Origin: Stramentimicrobium sp964525625
GTDB taxonomy: Bacteria > Atribacterota > Phoenicimicrobiia > Phoenicimicrobiales > Stramentimicrobiaceae
Reading direction: 5' to 3'
Length of the DNA: 26,100 bases
NCBI GenBank assembly: GCA_964525625.1
Contig: CAZGKY010000013.1
Location: 1 to 26,100, forward strand
The position numbers and the translations under genes were made by a program. A model generated the notes under the pieces. That model was not told where the DNA came from. It made no database searches and saw only the letters and a list, made by a program, of their open reading frames with translations. Below, piece by piece: positions 15,887 through 23,750 of this stretch (positions are counted from its first letter, which is position 1; each line of letters begins with the position of its first letter).

Positions 15887-17131
15887 ATGAGTTTAGAAAA
15901 GTTGGAAAATGTGCTAAAGAAAGCACTGGATGATTTAGAACAAGAAGGTCGCTTAAAAGGAAAAGAAATGATTATTACTGATATTAGAAAAGCAAAAGGC
16001 AGGGAAGGTCCTCGTTATTTCTTAAGGGGAAAGGAAGGCAAACCATTTATCAGGATGAACTCTAATTCTTACCTCGGTTTATCCTTACGTAAGGAGATGA
16101 TTTCTCCCGGGAAAGAGGCAACTCGAAAATTTGGTACCGGGCCAGGAGCAGTTCGTTTCATAAGTGGTACCTTTCAGATACATCGAAAATTAGAGCAGAA
16201 ATTGGCTAATTTCCATAAACGAGATGATGCCATCATCTTCAGTTCGGCTTACACCACCGTATTAGGTGTTCTTACTCCCTTGATTACTGCAGAAACCATA
16301 GTAATTAGTGATGCCTTAAATCATAACTGTATCATAAATGCTATTCGCTTATCGAGACCGGCGGATAAATTAATTTATAGCCATCTTAATATGCAGGAAT
16401 TAGAAGCACAACTGGGCAGGAGTATAGGAAAGGCAAAGCGTGTACTGGTAGTAACAGATGGAATTTTCAGTATGAGGGGAGACTATGCCCCACTGGACCA
16501 GATTTCAGGGCTTGCTTGGAAGTATCAGGAACACTTTCCGGAAGGTGTAGTGGTGGTAGTGGATGATTCTCATGGAGTAGGCTGTTTTGGGGCAACAGGT
16601 CGAGGTACAGAAGAGTACACCAGAGCAGATGGTGTTGATATTCTGATTGGCACTTTAGGTAAAGCCTTTGGAGTAAATGGAGGCTATGCCACCTCCAGCC
16701 AGACTATCATTACCTATTTACGAGAAAATGCACCTTTATATATTTACTCTAATCCCATCTCACCAGCTGAAGCCGCAGAGGCTTATCAGGCACTGGAAAT
16801 AATAGAAAGTGAGGAAGGTCAGGCTATTTTGGAGCACCTTCAAAGGATGACCAAAAGATTTGAAGAAGGATTGAAGGAGCTGGGGTATGAAATAATTGAA
16901 AGTGAGCACCCCATTGTTCCCTTGATGGTCAGAGATACTAAAACTACAAAGGAATTGGTTAACTTCTTGATTGAACATGGCATCCTGGCTACCGGGCTGA
17001 ATTTTCCTGTAGTTCCTCGGGGAGATGAGGAGATTCGTTTTCAGATTAATGCTGATCATACTCCTTCTGATATCGATATGGTGCTGGAAGTATTAAAAAA
17101 GTGGAAAGACCAGGTCCAGGGTAAGATATAA
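15887..17131 (+). CDS. kbl: 2-amino-3-ketobutyrate CoA ligase (glycine C-acetyltransferase)
   Basis: This 414-residue PLP enzyme belongs to the alpha-oxoamine synthase family. The start at ATG 15887 is chosen because GGAGGT (15874-15879) lies 7 bp upstream. SNSYLGLS near the N-terminus, GTGPGAVRFISGT, VVDDSHGVGCFG and GTLGKAFGVNGGY (Schiff-base lysine K259) are the family signatures. The enzyme splits 2-amino-3-ketobutyrate with CoA into glycine and acetyl-CoA. The close relatives 8-amino-7-oxononanoate synthase (BioF) and serine palmitoyltransferase share the motifs; the adjacent threonine dehydrogenase favours Kbl. The 77-bp gap to tdh and shared orientation point to one operon under the GntR promoter. 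Confidence 0.9.
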   Translation: MSLEKLENVLKKALDDLEQEGRLKGKEMIITDIRKAKGREGPRYFLRGKEGKPFIRMNSNSYLGLSLRKEMISPGKEATRKFGTGPGAVRFISGTFQIHRKLEQKLANFHKRDDAIIFSSAYTTVLGVLTPLITAETIVISDALNHNCIINAIRLSRPADKLIYSHLNMQELEAQLGRSIGKAKRVLVVTDGIFSMRGDYAPLDQISGLAWKYQEHFPEGVVVVVDDSHGVGCFGATGRGTEEYTRADGVDILIGTLGKAFGVNGGYATSSQTIITYLRENAPLYIYSNPISPAEAAEAYQALEIIESEEGQAILEHLQRMTKRFEEGLKELGYEIIESEHPIVPLMVRDTKTTKELVNFLIEHGILATGLNFPVVPRGDEEIRFQINADHTPSDIDMVLEVLKKWKDQVQGKI

Positions 17132-17267
17132 ATTAGTTAAAAATAATAAAAAAAGTTGCCCAATATTTCTTTTTCGCTTATATTATTAGTTAATATTTAT
17201 TAGTTTTAAAAAATTAAGCTGGAAAATTTTCACAAAAAAGAAAAGACAGTTCTTTTTTTGGGATAAA

Positions 17268-19997
17268 ATGATTATATTACCCCTTATTCATTTTTTTGCC
17301 TTTTTGGTTTATTTATGCCTAATCTTTTTTCTGTTGTGGCAAGATACCAAATCTCCTCTAAATAGGGTTTGTGTAACCTTTATTAGCTGTTTTGCCCTCT
17401 GGAGTGTAATGTTGATTTTTTATTATCAACCAGGTATTTCCAAAGAAAAAGCTATGCTGTTGAATAATTTAGCATCCTCAGGCTGGATAAGCTTTGCTAG
17501 TTTTTTTCTCTGGTTCTCTTTGCTATTTACCGAAAAGAAAAGAGTATTGGAGCATAAAGCTATTTATGTCATCTTTTTTGCTCCACCCTTATTTCTTATC
17601 TATAAAAAGTGGCAGACTGGCTTATTGACCTTCGATTATATAAAACAATCCTGGGGATGGGCAGGTGTCTGGGTAGAATCAGTATGGACTTATCTCTATT
17701 TTATCTATTACCTTTCCTTTACCATCATAGCACTTTACCTTATTTTCCATTTTGGAAAGAAGGTAAAAGATCGATTAAAACAAAAACAGGCTCGGATTAT
17801 CTTTCTTGCTTCCTTAATTACCCTAATCCTTAATACAGTTATTGAAGTAATTATACCCAAGCTGAATATTATCCGATTACCTTTTTTAGCTAACATTGTT
17901 ACTCTTATCTGGGTAGCCGGTTTGGTTTATGCTATAGTAAAATATAGACTTATGATAGTCACTCCCCATACTGCTGCCGAACAGATTATCTCAACTATGG
18001 CTGATTCTTTATTACTTTTAGATAGAAATGGTGCCATAAATAGTGTAAACCAAGCGCTGCTGAATATGTCAGGTTACCAGGAGAAAGAGCTTTTCGGGAA
18101 ATCGCTGGTACTATTTTTTAATGAAGTTAAGTGGCAGAAAATCTTGTCTGCTTGCCAAACTGAGAAGAGGTCCATTAAAAATATTGAGTTTAATTTTAAA
18201 ACCAAAGATGGTCAGCAAATACCGGTTCTTTTATCCAGTTCACCTATTATTGATGAGGCAGGAGAAATAACAGGAATTGTATGCATACTGAAGGAAATTG
18301 CTGAACTAAAAAAAACCAAAGAAGTTTTAGAAAAAAGTCAGCAAGAAGCTATCAGTCTATTTCGAAATAGTCCCTTACCAGGAATATACCATGATGAAAA
18401 TGGTCTTATCTTGAATGTTAATAAGAAGTTCACTGAACTGTTTGGTTATACTTTAGAAGAATTGAAAGGGAAAAACATTAAGGAAGGGATGATTTTTCCG
18501 GACGAAAGAACAGCTCAGGAAAGCGAAAAATTAACGCGGATGTCTTTAGCCGGTAAGGATATTAAATGGGAAACCATTCGCAAGAAGAAAGATGGAACCC
18601 TGATACCTGTTATTATTACTGTGGCAGCAATTATAACCCAGGGCGAAAAAAGAGCCATTGTTGCTTTTTATCAGGACATAAGCAAAGAAAAAGAATACTT
18701 AGAGAGAATAGTGGAAAGTGAAAGAAAATACCGTCACCTTTTTCAGAATATGCCTGCTGCCTATTACCAGACTGATAGAGTAGGTAATTTGCTTATGATT
18801 AATCCTGCCGGGATAAAATTATTAGGATTTAACTCTTTAGAGGAAGTTATTGGGAAAAATGTAGCTCTGGATTTGTACTATAAACCAGAGGAAAGAGTAG
18901 CTTTTTTAAAAACATTAAAAAATAATGGTGGAAAAGTGAAAGACTATGAAGTTGTTTTGAAAAATAGGGAGGGACATCCCATATTTGTTTCTACTAATAG
19001 TCAGTATTATTACTATGAATCTGGAGAGATTGCCGGAGTGGAAGGGGTCTTTATAGATATCACCGAACGGAAAAAAGCAGAAGAAGCCTTACGAAAGAGC
19101 CAGCAAGAATTTGCTAGCCTTTTTAAGAATAATTCTGAAGCTTTAGTTTATATGGATGAACATAGCCATATTATAGACATCAATCCCCGCTTTACCGAGC
19201 TTTTTGGTTATACTCTTGAGGAAATCAAAGGAAAAAATATTAATAGTGGTATTATACACCCCCCTGATAAAATAACAGAAGGAGTAGGGCTTGATTCAAA
19301 GGCACAAACGCAAGGTTATGTTCGATTTGAAACAATCCGGAGAAAGAAAGATGGCACTTTATTTCCCGTTTCCATATCTGGTGCACCGGTTATTATTAAT
19401 GGAGAATTCAAGGGAATTATTGGCACCTTTATTGATATTACCGAGAGAAAAGAATTAGAAGCAAAGTTAAAAACCATGGCCCGCACTGATATTCTTACCG
19501 GTTGTTTTAACCGGCGGTATGGTCTTGAATTACTGACCAGGCAGATGAAATTATCTCAGCGCAATAAATCTCCTCTCTTAATTGCCTTTTTAGATATTGA
19601 TGGTTTCAAAGAGATAAATGACCGTTTTGGTCATCAGGAAGGTGATGAAGTATTACAACAAGTTAGTAAACTCTTTGCCTCTGCCTTGAGAGAAGTTGAT
19701 ATTATCTGTCGCCTGGGTGGTGATGAGTTTTTACTGGTCTTTCCTGATACTGAGTTACAGGAAGCTTCTCTCATTAGGAAAAGGTTGGAAAAAAATTTGA
19801 TTTACTTAAATAGCAAGATAAAAAAGAACTATGAAATACGATTAAGTATCGGTTTTGCCGAGTATTCACCTTCGGAAACACTATCACTGAGTGAATTAAT
19901 AGCCCTTGCTGATCAACGAATGTATGAAGAAAAGAAAAAAAGACAGAACAGAGCAATTTTTTTGGGTGAACAGAGCAAACCAAAATCACAAATTTAA
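17268..19997 (+). CDS. 7TM-4xPAS-GGDEF diguanylate cyclase
   Basis: This 909-residue membrane sensor has an N-terminal block (about residues 1-225) of seven hydrophobic helices like the HisKA_7TM sensor domain. Four PAS domains follow at about 238-350, 355-475, 480-605 and 610-735. The C-terminal GGDEF domain (about 740-900) has an intact active site GGDEF (817-821). It also has the inhibitory I-site RxxD (REVD, 808-811) exactly five residues upstream, so the enzyme should make c-di-GMP from GTP and be product-inhibited. PAS2 and PAS4 are recent relatives (both contain FTELFGYTLEE and RKKDGTL). There is no EAL domain. A c-di-GMP riboswitch lies about 95 bp after the stop. GGGAT lies just before the ATG. 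Confidence 0.95.
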   Translation: MIILPLIHFFAFLVYLCLIFFLLWQDTKSPLNRVCVTFISCFALWSVMLIFYYQPGISKEKAMLLNNLASSGWISFASFFLWFSLLFTEKKRVLEHKAIYVIFFAPPLFLIYKKWQTGLLTFDYIKQSWGWAGVWVESVWTYLYFIYYLSFTIIALYLIFHFGKKVKDRLKQKQARIIFLASLITLILNTVIEVIIPKLNIIRLPFLANIVTLIWVAGLVYAIVKYRLMIVTPHTAAEQIISTMADSLLLLDRNGAINSVNQALLNMSGYQEKELFGKSLVLFFNEVKWQKILSACQTEKRSIKNIEFNFKTKDGQQIPVLLSSSPIIDEAGEITGIVCILKEIAELKKTKEVLEKSQQEAISLFRNSPLPGIYHDENGLILNVNKKFTELFGYTLEELKGKNIKEGMIFPDERTAQESEKLTRMSLAGKDIKWETIRKKKDGTLIPVIITVAAIITQGEKRAIVAFYQDISKEKEYLERIVESERKYRHLFQNMPAAYYQTDRVGNLLMINPAGIKLLGFNSLEEVIGKNVALDLYYKPEERVAFLKTLKNNGGKVKDYEVVLKNREGHPIFVSTNSQYYYYESGEIAGVEGVFIDITERKKAEEALRKSQQEFASLFKNNSEALVYMDEHSHIIDINPRFTELFGYTLEEIKGKNINSGIIHPPDKITEGVGLDSKAQTQGYVRFETIRRKKDGTLFPVSISGAPVIINGEFKGIIGTFIDITERKELEAKLKTMARTDILTGCFNRRYGLELLTRQMKLSQRNKSPLLIAFLDIDGFKEINDRFGHQEGDEVLQQVSKLFASALREVDIICRLGGDEFLLVFPDTELQEASLIRKRLEKNLIYLNSKIKKNYEIRLSIGFAEYSPSETLSLSELIALADQRMYEEKKKRQNRAIFLGEQSKPKSQI

Positions 19998-20091
19998 ATA
20001 TTTCACTTAAATTTTTGTCTAAAATCATTTCTGTTAGGGAATAAATATAGTAGTAAGATTAAAATTTAAATATTATGAAGCAATAGATAAT

Positions 20092-20190
20092 TAAACTGTA
20101 AAGGCAAACTATCCCAAAGGGTAGGACGCAAAGTTATGGGCTTAAGATGGAGTGAATGTTATCCATTAAGGCTGCCAGACTACCAGTTTA
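20092..20190 (+). ncRNA. Class I cyclic-di-GMP riboswitch (GEMM-I)
   Basis: The conserved GEMM-I core is present in order: GGCAAAC (20103-20109), GGACGCAAAG (20124-20133), GGGCTTAAG (20138-20146) and GGCTGCC (20170-20176). P1 is a 7-bp helix, TAAACTG (20092-20098) with CAGTTTA (20184-20190). One arm is a hairpin TATCC/GGGTA with a CAAA loop (20110-20123), where GNRA is usual. The other arm includes ATGGA/TCCAT (20147-20151 with 20162-20166). The aptamer lies between the diguanylate cyclase gene and the sigma factor gene and should control the latter. Confidence 0.93.
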
Positions 20191-20342
20191 TTTTTATTTA
20201 ATAGAAAACTGTTCCATGCCTGGTATCTGAAAAAAATAGTTTCAGTTAGATAAAATTAAAGATATATTAAAGGCTATGTTTCTATTAGTAACTATCTTTT
20301 TCTTATCTGATGGGTAAGAAGAGTATTCCGGAGGTAAACAAA
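20184..20342 (+). promoter_or_regulatory. Probable expression platform of the c-di-GMP riboswitch
   Basis: The 3' strand of P1 (CAGTTT, 20184-20189) can pair instead with AAACTG at 20206-20211, a repeat of the 5' P1 strand, so ligand-stabilised P1 and a downstream hairpin are mutually exclusive. A second small hairpin, CTGAAA/TTTCAG, lies at 20227-20245. No convincing stem plus U-run terminator is visible before the SD at 20330-20335, so the mechanism is open. Confidence 0.5.
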
Positions 20343-21029
20343 GTGGAACATAAGGTAGACGGGGAAAAAGAGGAGACCTTATGCCGTAATAAATTAATCG
20401 TTAGGTATCAATATTTAGTGACTAAGATTGCCCAACAATTTAAGGATACCACAGAATCAATGGAGAATTTAGAAGAAGTGGGCTATTTAGGCTTATTAAA
20501 TACTGCTTATCTCTATGATAGTAAGATACATAAAGTAGATTTCCCGACATATGCCCGGATTCTAATTACTGAGGAGATTCACCAATATCTCCTAAACCAT
20601 AATCGGCTAATTGACTGTCCAGGCTGGCTTAGTGACCTCAATGAGCAGATCAATTACTTTGTGATTCAGTTTCGAGAGAAACATCATCGCTTCCCTCAGA
20701 TTTCTGAGATTGCCACACATTTTAATATCACTGATAATGGTTTACAAGAGATACTAAAAGCTCGTGATTCCTTAAGGGAAGCTTTCCTTTTCTTTTCTGA
20801 GGATTCTCAAGTAAACTTTGTTTATCTTAAGCCTGATTTAAATAAGATTAAGAACAGGCGATACCAATCTTTTAAACTACCTATAGAAGATATAATTGTC
20901 TTAAGAAGGGCTTTTAAAAAGATTAGAGAGATTAAAGAGGAGATTATCTATTATCTATTTATAATGGATTTAAATCAGACTAAGTTGGCCCGCATGTTGG
21001 GGATTAGTTCAGAAAAAGGAAGCACGTAA
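20343..21029 (+). CDS. Group-3 (SigB/SigF-like) RNA polymerase sigma factor, apparently frameshifted at the 3' end
   Basis: From GTG 20343 the product is 228 residues. This start has GGAGGT (20330-20335) 7 bp upstream; an ATG at 20310 is in frame but lacks an SD. Region 2 is recognisable from RNKLIVRYQYLVTKIA through LEEVGYLGLLNTAY to DFPTYARILITEEIHQYL. A region 3 segment follows (REKHHRFPQISEIATHFNIT) and then the start of a region 4 helix-turn-helix (LNQTKLARMLGISSEK). The frame stops four codons later in the middle of the recognition helix. Moving one base at about 21019-21021 gives EARKKSYFKIFHKT ending at 21061-21063, a fitting C-terminus. The expected role is to direct RNA polymerase to a c-di-GMP-dependent regulon, since the riboswitch is in its leader. 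Confidence 0.8.
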   Translation: MEHKVDGEKEETLCRNKLIVRYQYLVTKIAQQFKDTTESMENLEEVGYLGLLNTAYLYDSKIHKVDFPTYARILITEEIHQYLLNHNRLIDCPGWLSDLNEQINYFVIQFREKHHRFPQISEIATHFNITDNGLQEILKARDSLREAFLFFSEDSQVNFVYLKPDLNKIKNRRYQSFKLPIEDIIVLRRAFKKIREIKEEIIYYLFIMDLNQTKLARMLGISSEKGST

Positions 21030-21058
21030 AAAGAGTTACTTTAAAATCTTTCATAAAA

Positions 21059-21084
21059 CATAATAAAATATAAAAATAAGTTAA
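21059..21084 (+). repeat. 26-bp direct repeat flanking the assembly gap, copy 1
   Basis: This is identical to 21211-21236 and lies immediately before the N run. The two copies look like the unmerged overlapping ends of adjacent contigs rather than a biological repeat. Confidence 0.8.
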
Positions 21085-21210
21085 NNNNNNNNNNCAAATT
21101 AAAAAAAAAAAAAATCTAAACCAAAACCATTAACACAAAATCACTAACAAAAAAAAAATAAATAGAATACTATAACACAAAAAAAAATTCAAACAAAATA
21201 CACTTCGAAC
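21085..21210. other. Assembly gap (10 N) plus probably spurious G-poor sequence
   Basis: Ten N at 21085-21094 are followed by 116 bases (21095-21210) made almost only of A, C and T, with just two G. Composition like this is unlike anything else in the window. Together with the flanking 26-bp repeat it suggests a low-quality read tail rather than genomic DNA. Confidence 0.8.
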
Positions 21211-21236
21211 CATAATAAAATATAAAAATAAGTTAA
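21211..21236 (+). repeat. 26-bp direct repeat flanking the assembly gap, copy 2
   Basis: This is identical to 21059-21084 and is followed by normal AT-rich intergenic sequence. Joining the two copies removes 152 bases and gives a continuous intergenic region between the sigma factor gene and the HD-GYP gene. Confidence 0.8.
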
Positions 21237-21329
21237 TTTTAGTATATTTAATTCTCCTTGATAATTTAGCAATATGTTAATAAGTAAAGAGACAAGTCTC
21301 TTTAAGATTTCCCAAGCTTAGTTAAGATA

Positions 21330-21358
21330 CTGTCATTTTTATATTTTTATGATATAAT
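21330..21358 (+). promoter_or_regulatory. Predicted promoter of the HD-GYP gene
   Basis: CTGTCA (21330-21335), a 17-bp spacer and TGATATAAT (perfect -10 at 21353-21358 with the TGn extension) form a good promoter. It leaves an untranslated leader of about 180 bases in which I recognise no riboswitch. An inverted repeat TAAAGAGAC/GTCTCTTTA (21285-21304) lies about 25 bp upstream of the -35. Confidence 0.6.
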
Positions 21359-21544
21359 TACATATTATTTCAAAATACAACAAAAGATTACCACACCATT
21401 GAATCTTTACCAAAATCAGTTTATACTCTTTTTCTCCCCACAGGAAAGAAGAAATAATTGATTTGATGTTAATTTATGATTAAAGACCCTTTTTTTAGCG
21501 CTATCAGGTAATATCTTTTCCAATATTGAGGTAAGAGCAAGATA

Positions 21545-23449
21545 ATGGAGAGATTAGCAAAAAAGAAAAGAGAATTAGTCTATGGTCTTTTAGATGAAGC
21601 TCCAGTATTTTTTGTAGCCATCAATCCTGATGGAACATCTCGTTATATAAACAAAACTATGCTTGATGCCTTAGGATACCAGAAGAAGGAAGTATGGCAC
21701 AAGGATTATCTGAAACAATTTGTCCCTGCTAGCCAACATAATCTGGTGCAAGATGTATTTATTAGTTTACAAAAAGAAGGTCAGCCCACTCATAATGAAA
21801 ATATTATTCTTACTAAAAACGGGAAAGAACTCTTAGTAAGATGGTATGGACATCCTATTTTTAATGATACAGGTGATTTTCAATATCTGATAGGTATTGG
21901 CATTGATATAACTTCAGAAAGAAATGCCTTCTCAGAATTAAACAAACAACTGGAAATTAACCAGCTTTTACTTAAAACCAGCCCAGTAGGTATTGTGGTA
22001 GTAGATAAATTGGGTCAGATTACCTATGCTAATAAACAGGCAGAAAAAATATTAGGATTAGATATTAACAGGTTAAGGAAGAGGAAATACAATGATATAC
22101 AGTGGCAAATAACCGATTTGGAGGGGAAGACTTTTCCTGAGGAAAAACTACCCTTTAACCTGGTTAAGAAATATCTGAAACCATTTTATAATATTGAACA
22201 TGCCATAAAATCCACCCAAGGCAGGCCCATTTTTCTTTCCATAAATGCTGCGCCAATTTTTGATGCTGAGGGAACTTTTCAAGGTGCCATCTGTACACTT
22301 AGTGATATTACGGCACAAAAGATTAAAGAGAAAGAAAGAGAAAGAATGTTTTTTCAGGAGAGGGGATACCGTAAACTTATTGAAATGGAAAATGAGATGA
22401 TTTATAATTTAATTTCTAAAAAGGATTTTCCCTCAAAATTGAATCAAGTATTAGAATTTATTTCCAAAATTTTACCTCATGATGGTTCTGATATCTCCTT
22501 ATGGGAAGATAACCAACTGAAAGTAATTGCCATATATGGTTATCGGGGATTAGCCTCTCAGAAGATAGTCCAAAATCTGAGACTGGATATAAAGGATTAC
22601 CCTCTTGAGCGGGAAGTGATCAAGTATAAAAAATCGATAATACTATCCGACACTTATGAAGATTCTCGTTGGAGGAAAATTCCTGGGTTAGAATGGATTC
22701 GTTCAGCTATAAAGATTCCTTTTCTTTTTGAAGGAAATGTTATTGGCACTTTAGGTATTGTAAGTGAAAAACCCCATGCTTTTAATGAAAAAAGTCTCAA
22801 GAAGATAGAATATTTCATTCATGGTCTGACCATTGCCCTCAATAACTATTTAAATTACAAGCAGTTATATCAAACAAGAAACGAAATTATTTTGGCCATT
22901 GGTAAAATGATAGAATTTAGAGATCCCTATACTTCCGGTCATCAAGAAGGGGTAGCCAATCTTGCTACCGCTATTGCCTTGGAGATGGGTTTAGGTGAAG
23001 ATTCTCGAGAAGCAATTAAATTAGCTTCCTTAGTTCATGATATTGGAAAAATTATGATTCCTTCCGGAATCCTGAACAAGCCTGGTAGATTAAATGAGAT
23101 GGAATATAATTTGATTAAAGAACATTGTAAAGCAGGATATGAGATTATACGAGGTATTTCCTTTCCTTATCCTGTTGCTGAGATTATTTATCAGCATCAG
23201 GAAAGAATTAACGGTTCGGGTTATCCTCGTGGCTTGAAAGGTAATCAGATAATGTTGGAGGCTCGAATTATTGCTGTTGCTGATGTATTTGAAGCTATGC
23301 TTTCTCATCGTCCTTATCGTCCAGCCCTGAGGGTTGAGGAAGTAGAGCAGGAGCTGATAAAGAATAAAGGTATTCTTTATGACCCTCAGGTGGTAGAGGC
23401 TTGTCTTAAGGTGGGAAGAAAATTACTGACCAAATCTCTTTTGTCTTAA
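21545..23449 (+). CDS. PAS-PAS-GAF-HD-GYP c-di-GMP phosphodiesterase
   Basis: This 634-residue protein has no membrane segment. Two PAS domains (about 10-125 and 140-260) precede a GAF domain (about 285-435) and a C-terminal HD-GYP domain (about 445-630). The HD pair is H498-D499 in LVHDIGKI, and the GYP loop is HQERINGSGYP (551-561). EFRDPYTSGHQ, upstream, holds further metal ligands. The usual HHE is HQE here, a known variant. HD-GYP enzymes hydrolyse c-di-GMP to pGpG or GMP using two or three metal ions, so this would oppose the diguanylate cyclase encoded 1.5 kb upstream. It has its own promoter and SD (GAGGT), so it is probably transcribed separately from the sigma factor gene. Confidence 0.94.
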   Translation: MERLAKKKRELVYGLLDEAPVFFVAINPDGTSRYINKTMLDALGYQKKEVWHKDYLKQFVPASQHNLVQDVFISLQKEGQPTHNENIILTKNGKELLVRWYGHPIFNDTGDFQYLIGIGIDITSERNAFSELNKQLEINQLLLKTSPVGIVVVDKLGQITYANKQAEKILGLDINRLRKRKYNDIQWQITDLEGKTFPEEKLPFNLVKKYLKPFYNIEHAIKSTQGRPIFLSINAAPIFDAEGTFQGAICTLSDITAQKIKEKERERMFFQERGYRKLIEMENEMIYNLISKKDFPSKLNQVLEFISKILPHDGSDISLWEDNQLKVIAIYGYRGLASQKIVQNLRLDIKDYPLEREVIKYKKSIILSDTYEDSRWRKIPGLEWIRSAIKIPFLFEGNVIGTLGIVSEKPHAFNEKSLKKIEYFIHGLTIALNNYLNYKQLYQTRNEIILAIGKMIEFRDPYTSGHQEGVANLATAIALEMGLGEDSREAIKLASLVHDIGKIMIPSGILNKPGRLNEMEYNLIKEHCKAGYEIIRGISFPYPVAEIIYQHQERINGSGYPRGLKGNQIMLEARIIAVADVFEAMLSHRPYRPALRVEEVEQELIKNKGILYDPQVVEACLKVGRKLLTKSLLS

Positions 23450-23750
23450 GGATTTTTCCACACTTTCCTTCTCTTAATACTACCAAAGATGACATAAGTA
23501 ATTTTTTTCTGATTATTATGTGATTATTATGATACAATACCATAAAAAGTAAAAGCTTATCATCGGCATTCTCCTAACAAGAATTATAGTACTTAGACAG
23601 GTGAGATAATATCTCATTTTAGTTAACCTCAATAAAATTATCATTATTTGTTGGAAAGCTTTGTTTTTCGATTTATAATAGTATCATTAGAAAATAATTT
23701 CTCTAAAATATTCATAGAATAGTCCTGTTAGAATTAGGAATTAATAGAAG
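23450..23750 (+). other. Intergenic region with small inverted repeat
   Basis: No gene is visible in these 301 bases. TGAGATAATATCTCA (23602-23616) is a perfect inverted repeat followed by TTTT and could be a weak terminator or an operator. The promoter of the next gene lies at 23651-23679. Confidence 0.5.
23651..23679 (+). promoter_or_regulatory. Predicted promoter of the PAS-GAF gene
   Basis: TTGGAA (23651-23656), a 17-bp spacer and TATAAT (23674-23679) sit about 70 bp before the start codon. Confidence 0.55.

Noticed and set aside
17234..17258. Terminator or attenuator just before the diguanylate cyclase start
   Set aside because: The stem AAAAAAGAA/TTCTTTTTT is almost all A-T pairs and would be unstable; it probably reflects base composition.
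20310..20342. Start of the sigma factor gene at ATG 20310
   Set aside because: No SD precedes it, while GGAGGT lies 7 bp before the in-frame GTG at 20343, where the similarity to sigma factors is equally complete.
21095..21210. A novel low-complexity A/C-rich genetic element
   Set aside because: It touches the N run, is nearly free of G and is bracketed by a duplicated 26-mer, all of which point to an assembly artefact.
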